This document shows positions 34,100 to 40,700 of a DNA stretch of 44,527 bases, piece after piece. A program made the position numbers and the translations under genes. Below the pieces are notes generated by a model. It was not told where the DNA came from. It searched no databases and worked only from the letters and a program-made list of their open reading frames with translations. Origin of the DNA: Salinibacter altiplanensis (lineage in GTDB: Bacteria; Bacteroidota; Rhodothermia; Rhodothermales; Salinibacteraceae); contig NZ_NCQY01000001.1 of the NCBI RefSeq assembly GCF_002894645.1, forward strand, positions 1-44,527, written 5' to 3'. Position 1 is the first letter of the stretch, and each line of letters opens with the position of its first letter.

Positions 34100-34390
34100 T
34101 TCTCAGGCAAGCCGCCCTTGGCGACACGGACACTGCTCTGGTGGAGCACCACTGCACTTGTTCGGGGGTACCTGTTCGTCTACCGGCGACATCGCGGGAG
34201 AATCGCCGCGGTCGCACAGCGGCAGGGTAACCGCGCTTCCCCGACGTTCACCGGTGAGGAGGGGCCGAGAATCTATGTGTTTGGACTCATCAAAAAGCGG
34301 TCGACCCCAGGCGAGATCCACCGGTACGCGGAGGACCACTTTTCGGACTGGGTTCCTGATTTCCGAACGCAGGAGCGCTACAACCGGTGT
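34100..34390 (+). pseudogene. Transposase relic
   Basis: The plus frame contains IYVFGLIKKRSTPGEIHRYA and then EDHFSDWVPDFRTQERYNR. This matches the N-terminal segment (xIYxFGLxxKRxTxxEIxxYxxDHxxDWFPxLPSYxxFxxRLNRL) of a common IS transposase group. The DDE catalytic region is absent; at about 34400 the frame runs directly into the duplicated exporter end ([16 protein letters not shown]). The relic thus forms the junction of the duplication. The IS family (IS982-like) is a recollection from motif shape and is unproven. Confidence 0.55.
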
Positions 34391-34405
34391 CCGGGGCGGC
34401 TCGCC

Positions 34406-34452
34406 GCGGCGGTCGCCTTCCTGCCGGCGCTGTGGCAGTGGCTGGAGGACCG
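34406..34452 (+). repeat. Duplicated 3' segment of the exporter gene, copy 2
   Basis: These 47 bp are identical to 28645-28691. Here they are fused to a transposase relic upstream and followed by 68 bp and the intI stop codon. Confidence 0.9.
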
Positions 34453-34520
34453 AGGGTTTTGGGGGGAGCGTTGAGGGTTATGGGGTGAGGGTTGGTGCGT
34501 GGAGGGCGCGCGTCGGGGGG

Positions 34521-35516
34521 CTACGCCGGGTCGGTCGGGAGGGTGTCGAGGGGACTGGTGACGGCCTCGCCGCTTTGCTCCAGCACGTGGACGTACTGCA
34601 TGGTGGTGCGGAGCTGCTCGTGGCCCAGCAGCTTCTGAATCGTCCGCACATCGGTGCCGTCCTGCAGCAGGTGCGTGGCGAAAGAGTGGCGAAGCGTATG
34701 ACACGTCGCTCGTTTCTCGATCTCCGCCGCGTCGGCGGCGTTCTTGACGGCCCGCTGCACCGCCGAGTCGGAGCGGTGGTGGCGGCGCACGGCCCCACTG
34801 CGCGGGTCTTCCGACAGCTGTGTGGAGGGGAAGACGTACTGCCACCGCCACTCGGTCGCCGCATTCGGGTACTTCTCCGCAATCGCGTCGGGCAGATGCA
34901 CGCTCCCGACGCCTTCCGCACAGTCCGTCTCGTGCTGGGCCTTCACCGTCTTCAGGTGACGCTGGAGGGGGACGTGCAGGCGTTCGGGAAGCACGGTCGT
35001 GCGGTCCTTTCCTCCTTTCCCATCCCGTACGTGGACGCGGCCCCTGTCGAAGTCGAGCTCCTTGACCCGGAGGCGGAGAGCTTCCGAGAGGCGCAAGCCA
35101 CTGCCGTACAGAAGATGAGCGATGCGCCGGTTTGGGCCGGGAGAGAGGGACGCGAAGAGGCGCCGCACCTCCTTCCGAGAGAGCACCGTGGGGAGGCGTT
35201 TGGGCCGGTCGGCCCGGTCGAGGGGGCCAATGTCATCGAGTTCCACGCCCAGTACCTGTTCGTAGAGGAACACCAGGGCATTGAGGGCCTGGTTCTGGGT
35301 GGAGGCCGCGACGTTGCGCTCCGACGCGAGGTGGGACAGGAAGGCCCGGATGTCGTCTTCCGCGAGGTGGCGGGGGTGGGTGGTGTCGTGGAACCGAACG
35401 AAGCGGGTGACCCAGCGCACGTACGCCTTCTACGTGTGGTAGCTGTACTGGCGGCGCTGGCAGACCTGCCGCACCTGATCGAGGAGCTTGGGGGATTGTT
35501 CTGTGGGGCCGGGCAT
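34521..35516 (-). pseudogene. intI: Integron integrase IntI, amber-interrupted at codon 29
   Basis: The frame from ATG 35516 would encode 330 residues, but codon 29 is TAG (35432-35430, after QRRQYSYHT). Everything after it is intact and can be read from GTG 35420. The tyrosine-recombinase residues are present: Arg in [24 protein letters not shown] (HxxR), [10 protein letters not shown] and Tyr in [11 protein letters not shown]. The IntI-specific insert is clear ([29 protein letters not shown]), separating it from XerC/D. IntI recombines attC with attI to insert cassettes. The stop removes the first helix of the core-binding domain unless suppressed or restarted at GTG 35420. The restart protein may be weak or inactive. 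Sequencing error is possible. Confidence 0.9.
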
Positions 35517-35721
35517 GGCCGAAGAGAGGGACTCCGTTCAGGGTGTGTGGCTTGACAATAAGATCGCCAATATTGAATATGTCAAATGAGTTAACGTATT
35601 CAGCGAGTCAACCCGGTTTGACATATGCACAGGGCATTTCGCATAACCAGAAGTGGTTCAGTGGGTTGTAGGGCTGGGGATGTGGATATGTTGAGCACAT
35701 TGATATAATTATAGGTTATAC
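35517..35721. promoter_or_regulatory. Candidate attI and divergent promoter region
   Basis: The region between intI and the first cassette is AT-rich. TTGACATAT occurs on both strands as an inverted repeat (35577-35585 and 35618-35626). Rightward, TTGACA (35618) is followed after 18 bp by CATAAC, a possible cassette promoter Pc; leftward it may serve intI. GTTATAC at 35715-35721, with context GTTATACGGC, matches the R' ends of the attC sites and is the likely attI crossover (35715/35716). GCATAACC at 35641-35648 may be an accessory site. Roles are inferred. Confidence 0.5.
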
Positions 35722-35772
35722 GGCTAAACCGAACTGTAACTACCTTACTCTCTCAGAACTTGTGTTAAAACA

Positions 35773-36066
35773 ATGTCAGACCATGCAGATCACCACTTTA
35801 GCATTCAAATTCATACTTCTGATCTCGCAATCTTGAACTGTCTTCGGGCACTAGCCGATTATACACAGGAAACAGGAAATAGCAGAATTACTTGGGGGGG
35901 GACGGGGGAAAATAACTGGGAGGAAAACAACCAGCAGGTAACATTCCACTTTACCAATCCTGAGTACAGACACCAATTCAAGCAGGAAGCAAGTCGAGTG
36001 CTGCCATACCAGTCCTGGAGGACGGTTCAAGAGAACGATAATGATCCTGCAACCCCCCAATCCTGA
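35773..36066 (+). CDS. Cassette 1: hypothetical protein
   Basis: The 97-residue soluble protein reads HADHHFSIQIHTSDLAILNC, LRALADYTQETGNSRITWGG, then an Asn/Glu-rich loop and FTNPEYRHQFKQEASRVLP. It has no membrane segment and no recognised family. The start ATG lies 57 bp inside the predicted cassette border at 35716, nearest to the integron promoter, so it should be the best-expressed cassette. GC content is clearly lower than in the core genes, in keeping with foreign origin. Function unknown. Confidence 0.75.
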   Translation: MSDHADHHFSIQIHTSDLAILNCLRALADYTQETGNSRITWGGTGENNWEENNQQVTFHFTNPEYRHQFKQEASRVLPYQSWRTVQENDNDPATPQS

Positions 36067-36093
36067 GGCCGATCACGGTGGAAAGTAGGGCCG

Positions 36094-36281
36094 CATAACC
36101 CATCACTATAGCTGACGAGCGGCTTTTGCCAGTTTTGAGCGATGAGGTTAAGGCAGTTCATCTCCGTTTACCGCGAGTGATGACAAGAGCGAATGATCGC
36201 TTTGCCGTCCGACTCGATTTGCCGATGTACTGGTTTCTGACCTCTTCCTGGCCGCTCGCGAGCTAAGTTCGCCCGTTATAC
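36094..36281. repeat. attC site 1 (188 bp)
   Basis: The 5' end is CATAACC...TAGCTGACGAGCGGC and the 3' end GGCCGCTCGCGAGCTAAG...GTTATAC. The ends are largely complementary (TAGCT..CGAGCGGC), as attC folding needs. Longer than the 126-bp sites. Confidence 0.8.
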
Positions 36282-36319
36282 GCACCCTTTCGCCTCCTCT
36301 AGCAACTGCAATTGCTGTC

Positions 36320-36526
36320 ATGAAACTATCGAAGCCGTACAAGTACGCCGCCCTAGCCGGGGTCTTTATATTCAGTGCGCTGGTTGGCGCTTGGTCTTAC
36401 TCAGCGGGATTACCGCAGAGGTATTTGGGAGATGCGATACCATATGTCGTGGTTATGATTGGGAGTCTGGGAGGACTGTATGCGGCGTATCTAACAAAGA
36501 GAAAGAACTCGTCCCCAAACTGCTGA
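36320..36526 (+). CDS. Cassette 2: small membrane protein
   Basis: The 68-residue protein has two predicted membrane helices: YAALAGVFIFSALVGAWSYS (about 8-27) and AIPYVVVMIGSLGGLYAAYL (about 39-58). It begins with basic residues (KLSKPYK) and ends KRKNSSPNC, suggesting both ends face the cytoplasm. No family is recognised. It is the sole gene of a 392-bp cassette, starting 44 bp from the border, so it probably depends on read-through transcription from upstream. Small two-helix membrane proteins are common cassette cargo, usually of unknown role. Confidence 0.65.
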   Translation: MKLSKPYKYAALAGVFIFSALVGAWSYSAGLPQRYLGDAIPYVVVMIGSLGGLYAAYLTKRKNSSPNC

Positions 36527-36542
36527 CGAGAAGGCTTGAGCG

Positions 36543-36673
36543 TATAACACGGCGCTGCACCGGACGATGGGCGTGTGCCGTTTTAAATCTGCGTCGCCAT
36601 TTGGCTGCACTCTACGCTATATTTTGGCCTCGCTGCTCATCCTGCCACCGCCGGTGAGTTTTGACCGTTATGC
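36543..36673. repeat. attC site 2 (131 bp, divergent)
   Basis: It starts TATAACACGGCGCTGCACCGG and ends CCGGTGAGTTTTGACCGTTATGC. CACCGG/CCGGTG replaces the TAGCT box of the other sites, so the palindrome is kept with a different sequence. Confidence 0.75.
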
Positions 36674-36772
36674 CGATCTATCCGTTCTATTCAGTGGCCG
36701 TCGGTTTGCTATTCCGTGAGATACTACTTTTGTAGTATTAAACAAGCAGTATCAATCGGACCCTTCCCATCC

Positions 36773-37855
36773 ATGCGACTCCTGCTCTCTTTGCTTCTCG
36801 TTTTCTTCCTCGCTCCTGGCGTCAATGCACAGGGTCTGGGCCAGGGTACGGCGGAGGCGCCTGTCACTGACTGGCCCTCTGCCGATGCCGACACTATGGG
36901 CCTCAGCACCAAGGCGCTTCAAGCCCACCTCGACCGTTGTAAGCAATCAGGCTCCTTCGGATGCCTGGTGGCGTACAGGGGGCACGTCGTGCAGAAATGG
37001 TACCGGGTCGAGCATCGCAACCCGTTTGTCGGGACCCGCTCGGCGGTGAAGTCCTGGACGGGTCTGCTTGCGGGCATGCTCATCGCGGACGGCGCCATCG
37101 ACAGTGTCGGCGTGCCGGTGGCCAAATGGATTCCGGAGTGGACCGCCGGAGCGGAGGCCGACGTCACGATTCGGCATCTCCTGACGATGACATCGGGCCT
37201 GAGCGATCGCACAGGCAATGGCGTGACCGTTCCGCCTCCCGACTCGGCAACGGCCGCGGCGATTCCGGAGGGGCCCGGCGTCGTGGCCGAGAAGAACACG
37301 ACAGGATATGTTTTTGACCTCCAGCTCGACTTTCCGCCCGGGAAGCGGTTTTCCTACAGCAACGAAGGGGTGCAGCTGCTCTCCCCCATTCTGGAGCGAG
37401 CCGCGGGAATGCCCCTCGCCCGCTACGCCCGCGAGCGATTGTTCGGCCCCCTGGGCATGGAGAATACTCGTCTCATGGTGGACGAGTACTACAACACCAT
37501 CACCTTCGGCGGCGCTGAAACGACCCTCACGGAGTTTGCACGCATTGGGCAGCTCATGCTCAACGAGGGGCGCTGGAACGGCCTGCAGATCGCGCCCGCC
37601 TCGTGGGTCGAGCGGTCGACCACTTCCATCGAGCAGATGCCCAACTACGGGTTTCTGTGGTGGATTGACCCGAAACGAACTAATTATGCGGCGACGGGCA
37701 GCCTCGACAATGTCTGCATCGTCTTTCCTGATCTGGACCTCGTGGTGGCCCGGATGCAGCGCGACCCTCATCCAGGCGCTGAGGTCAAGTACCAGAGCAC
37801 CCAGACCCTGGACCTGCTCCGGCGGATCGTGGAGGGATCGGCCACGAAGGAATAG
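36773..37855 (+). CDS. Cassette 3a: secreted serine beta-lactamase-like hydrolase
   Basis: The 360-residue product has a Sec signal peptide (LLLSLLLVFFLAPGVNAQ, cut near residue 20). Its fold is that of class C beta-lactamase/AmpH-type hydrolases: SxxK as SAVK (Ser90, Lys93), a YSN motif in FSYSNEGVQLL near residue 195, and RHLLTMTSGLSD between them. The ATG at 36773 is preferred over 36716 because it directly precedes the signal peptide. Such enzymes include DD-peptidases, esterases and amidases, so resistance to beta-lactams should not be assumed. It shares one 2.55-kb cassette with a catalytically degenerate relative that starts 63 bp downstream. Confidence 0.85.
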   Translation: MRLLLSLLLVFFLAPGVNAQGLGQGTAEAPVTDWPSADADTMGLSTKALQAHLDRCKQSGSFGCLVAYRGHVVQKWYRVEHRNPFVGTRSAVKSWTGLLAGMLIADGAIDSVGVPVAKWIPEWTAGAEADVTIRHLLTMTSGLSDRTGNGVTVPPPDSATAAAIPEGPGVVAEKNTTGYVFDLQLDFPPGKRFSYSNEGVQLLSPILERAAGMPLARYARERLFGPLGMENTRLMVDEYYNTITFGGAETTLTEFARIGQLMLNEGRWNGLQIAPASWVERSTTSIEQMPNYGFLWWIDPKRTNYAATGSLDNVCIVFPDLDLVVARMQRDPHPGAEVKYQSTQTLDLLRRIVEGSATKE

Positions 37856-37918
37856 CGCCCGGCCCCGGAGTGTCCGTTCTTCGAATCAGTCCCTAAAAGC
37901 AATCAGAGAAATCTGACG

Positions 37919-39022
37919 ATGCTACCACCGCTATCTGTTCGGTGTATCGCGATAGTCCTTCTCGGTGCGACGGGCTGGGCGGCAAGCGCCGGATGTGCGA
38001 GCTCGGACCAGAGCACGCAACCGCAGCCGAGTCGGCTGGAGCAAGCGAAGGCCTACTCCGCTAAGAAGGCAGGAGATGCTCTTTTGGTGTGGAAGGGGGG
38101 CGACCTCGTCCTCGAAGCCTACCAGAACGGCTATGACCCGGAACAGCCCCACATCCTCACGGAGGTGAGCGCGCTTTTCCCGGCCCTGACAGCCCTGACG
38201 CTCGTGGACAACTCTCTCTTGGCTCTTGACGAACCGGTCGCCCGTGTGGTCGAAGGGTGGCGCTCATCTCCCCAAAAATCCAAAGTCACCCTCTCCCACC
38301 TTCTTCACCGAACGAGCGGGCTGAAGCAGTATGGAGTAGGGCAAGGAACCGTCCCGGCCTACGAAAAGGCCCTTACAGCCCCGATCGTTGAGGGTCCGGG
38401 AGAGAAATTTCGGTTCGGGTATGCGGACGCGCAAGCCCTCGGCGCAGTTCTCGAACGGACGGATGGAAAGAGGCCAATGATGAAAGAACGCCTTTTCCTG
38501 CCGCTGGGCATCCCTGGAGGCCGCTGGTTGTGGGTAAGCCAGAATTCCGAGAGTGAAACGTCGGCGGGTTCTCCTCAAGCGCGTTCCCTCAGCGTCAGAC
38601 TCTACGACGGTGCGCACCTTACGGCTCGGCACCTGGGGCGGGTCGGGCGGATGCTTCTGCAGGACGGGCAGTGGAAGGGCAAGACCATAATCGAAAACCT
38701 GGCCCCACTAACCGAGCCGACACCAGCAAGCCCCGGATACGGGGCGGGCGTCTGGCTCAACGTGCCCCTCGACTCAATCCCGTCGGCCCAGTTCGAGAGG
38801 TTCTGGTCGCAGGTTCCGGAAAGCATCCTACTGACTCACGACGAGAAGCGGCTCATTTACGACGGTGCCCCTCCGCAAATGTACATGGCCGCAGGTCGCT
38901 ACAACCAACGACTCTACGTCCTCTCGTCTAAGGAAATGGTGATCGTTCGGCTTGGGCGAGCGGACCGGACTTGGAGCGACGCAGAGTTTCTAACTCGACT
39001 TTTAGGTGGAAAGAGTCTATGA
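37919..39022 (+). CDS. Cassette 3b: beta-lactamase-fold lipoprotein, catalytic residues lost
   Basis: The 367-residue product follows the layout of the upstream hydrolase (VTLSHLLHRTSGLKQYG corresponds to its RHLLTMTSGLSD, and ERLFLPLGI to RERLFGPLGM). The SxxK motif has become SALF (Ser84, Phe87) and the YxN motif FGYADAQ. Without the Lys and Asn it should not be an active acyl-serine hydrolase. A lipoprotein signal ending ASAGC (Cys26) suggests membrane anchoring. It may be a substrate-binding or regulatory partner of the active hydrolase, or a drifting duplicate. The frame is intact over its full length, which argues for selection. Confidence 0.75.
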   Translation: MLPPLSVRCIAIVLLGATGWAASAGCASSDQSTQPQPSRLEQAKAYSAKKAGDALLVWKGGDLVLEAYQNGYDPEQPHILTEVSALFPALTALTLVDNSLLALDEPVARVVEGWRSSPQKSKVTLSHLLHRTSGLKQYGVGQGTVPAYEKALTAPIVEGPGEKFRFGYADAQALGAVLERTDGKRPMMKERLFLPLGIPGGRWLWVSQNSESETSAGSPQARSLSVRLYDGAHLTARHLGRVGRMLLQDGQWKGKTIIENLAPLTEPTPASPGYGAGVWLNVPLDSIPSAQFERFWSQVPESILLTHDEKRLIYDGAPPQMYMAAGRYNQRLYVLSSKEMVIVRLGRADRTWSDAEFLTRLLGGKSL

Positions 39023-39098
39023 GAGTCAACTGCCTCAGGCAGAGGGCGAAAATGTAGAGGCCAGATCACCTATCTACCCGACCCCTACATCTTGGCAC

Positions 39099-39224
39099 CA
39101 TAACAAGTCGCTGTAGCTGACGAAAAATTCGGGACATTTTGCCCTTTTGCAGTCGAGACAATTTCTTATTCTCGAAACTACGGATGTGCCGCAACTTTTC
39201 GCGAGCTAAGCTCAGTCGTTATAC
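39099..39224. repeat. attC site 3 (126 bp)
   Basis: It starts CATAACAAGTCGCTGTAGCT and continues GACGAAAAAT; it ends ACTTTTCGCGAGCTAAGC...CGTTATAC. It is the same length as sites 4 and 5 and closely similar to them. Confidence 0.88.
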
Positions 39225-39243
39225 CGCACTATGCCCCAATCGT

Positions 39244-40044
39244 ATGACGGAAAATAAAGATAACGACTCGTCTCCTCCGGAAATCGTTGATGCTGGAGCC
39301 GACATTGCAGGTGCAGCTACCGGTGCTACGTTAGGCACATTTTTAGGTGGACCAGCCGGTGCAGCCATCGGAGCTGCAATGGGACACACTCTTCGGAAGA
39401 TCGGAGCTGAGATCAATAATCGGTACATCAGTCCGAGGGAGGATGAGCGGGTTGCATCGGCACTGACATATGCTATCGAGCGCGCCGAACGAAAGATAGA
39501 GGATGGTGAAGAAATTCGTAGCGACGGCTTTTTCGATGAGGGAACGGATGACCGAAGTACAGCTGACGAGATAGTGGAGGGAGCTCTAATCGCAGCTCAA
39601 CGAGAGCACGAGGAGCGTAAAGTTGAGTACATTGGATATCTGATTGCAAATATCTGCTTCGACGAGTCAGTGGGAGGCCCTCAGTCCAACGCCTTGATCA
39701 GCACAGCTGAACGCATAAGTTGGAGGCAGATCCGGATTTTAGCCTACCTCCTGCGTCCGCAAAAATTTGCCGGATCGGATAGAACAACTCCCACTTTCAG
39801 TCCCGACAGTATTCGAGATTTAGAGCCACCTCCAGACGATTTTTTACATGAGTTCTCGGAGTTACAGCAGATGAGACTCTTAATGGATCTGGAAGCCTTC
39901 ATGGGCTTCCCTTTCGATCCTGACAGATATGTCGTATCGAGATTTGGTAAGCAATTGTATTCCCTGATGGAACTTGAGAGGATCGATCCTTCCGTACTCC
40001 GAGAGTTCAGTGAGTTGTGTAAGTTTGGTCGGTATGATGTGTAG
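39244..40044 (+). CDS. Cassette 4: glycine-zipper protein of unknown function
   Basis: The 266-residue product has an acidic start, then a Gly/Ala-rich segment GATLGTFLGGPAGAAIGAAM (about 25-44) that looks like a membrane-inserting glycine zipper. A long helical, charged domain follows: RVASALTYAIERAERKIEDG, EIVEGALIAAQREHEERKVE, YIGYLIANICFDESVGGPQ. The C-terminal part ends LCKFGRYDV. ATG 39244 is chosen because it is the first in frame inside the cassette (25 bp from the border); the upstream frame lies in attC. I do not recognise a named family. A glycine zipper joined to a helical sensor-like domain would suit a membrane-acting effector, but this is speculation. Confidence 0.75.
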   Translation: MTENKDNDSSPPEIVDAGADIAGAATGATLGTFLGGPAGAAIGAAMGHTLRKIGAEINNRYISPREDERVASALTYAIERAERKIEDGEEIRSDGFFDEGTDDRSTADEIVEGALIAAQREHEERKVEYIGYLIANICFDESVGGPQSNALISTAERISWRQIRILAYLLRPQKFAGSDRTTPTFSPDSIRDLEPPPDDFLHEFSELQQMRLLMDLEAFMGFPFDPDRYVVSRFGKQLYSLMELERIDPSVLREFSELCKFGRYDV

Positions 40045-40052
40045 AAATGTGG

Positions 40053-40178
40053 TATAACACGTCGCTGTAGCTGACGAAAAGCTCAGGCCGGATTGCTCTT
40101 CTGAGAACGAGATGGCTTCTTGTGCCTGAAGCGAAGGTAGTGCCGCAATTTTTCGCGAGCTAAGCTCGAACGTTATAG
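40053..40178. repeat. attC site 4 (126 bp)
   Basis: It starts TATAACACGTCGCTGTAGCT and continues GACGAAAAGCT; it ends TTTTTCGCGAGCTAAGCTCG then AACGTTATAG. It begins 8 bp after the stop of the cassette 4 gene. Confidence 0.88.
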
Positions 40179-40209
40179 CGCGCTTAGTTGAACGGTCTGA
40201 TCCTCTGTA

Positions 40210-40650
40210 ATGGAGCTTTACGCGGAAGCATATCAGCAACTCGCTTCAATCAGCGCCGTGCTCGGGGGACTGGCTTTCGCTGCGGCTGCTGCCCTTCTGA
40301 ACGCCGGGGCGCGGACCAGCGACGCGAGTGCGTTGGACTGGCCCGCCAAGCTTACGACCGGAACGGCGGTGGCAAGTGCGGTCCTGTACGTAATTGCCGC
40401 GATGACTTGGTCGTTCATGACGGCTGACCTCTTTCGGGCTGCTGCTGATGGTCAATCGTTTCCTCCTGGGGTTGCTCTCATGAACTTTGTTGCTTCCCTT
40501 GAAATGATCGCCGGATCCGTGCTCCTTTTCGTGAGCATCGGCGCAAGTGGATGGATCGCATCTCGAAGGATTGGAATCGCCACAAGTGGGGTTGCTCTCG
40601 GAGGCGGTATTGGACTGATGATTCTGATTTTTTGGTTCGGTGACCTATAA
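40210..40650 (+). CDS. Cassette 5a: four-helix membrane protein
   Basis: The 146-residue protein has about four predicted membrane helices: ASISAVLGGLAFAAAAALL, TGTAVASAVLYVIAAMTWSF, FVASLEMIAGSVLLFVSIGA and GVALGGGIGLMILIFWFG. Loops are short and there is no signal peptide. No family is recognised. It starts 37 bp inside its cassette and is followed 50 bp later by a secreted hydrolase gene in the same cassette, so the two probably share a transcript. Confidence 0.7.
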   Translation: MELYAEAYQQLASISAVLGGLAFAAAAALLNAGARTSDASALDWPAKLTTGTAVASAVLYVIAAMTWSFMTADLFRAAADGQSFPPGVALMNFVASLEMIAGSVLLFVSIGASGWIASRRIGIATSGVALGGGIGLMILIFWFGDL

Positions 40651-40700
40651 CCCGATGGGGTCAGCTGTCATTCACGTAAGGACAGGTTCCAAATCAGATT

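Noticed and set aside
34017-35555. 512-residue plus-strand open frame over intI
   Set aside because: It is antisense to the clearly recognisable IntI, with low-quality shadow composition.
35672-35695. DnaA box / replication origin near TGTGGATAT
   Set aside because: Only one imperfect box is present, without dnaA, dnaN or a cluster of boxes.
35641-35721. An extra attC between intI and cassette 1
   Set aside because: The outer octamers GCATAACC and GGTTATAC are nearly complementary, but the sequence inside them is not, so no attC hairpin forms; attI is the better reading.
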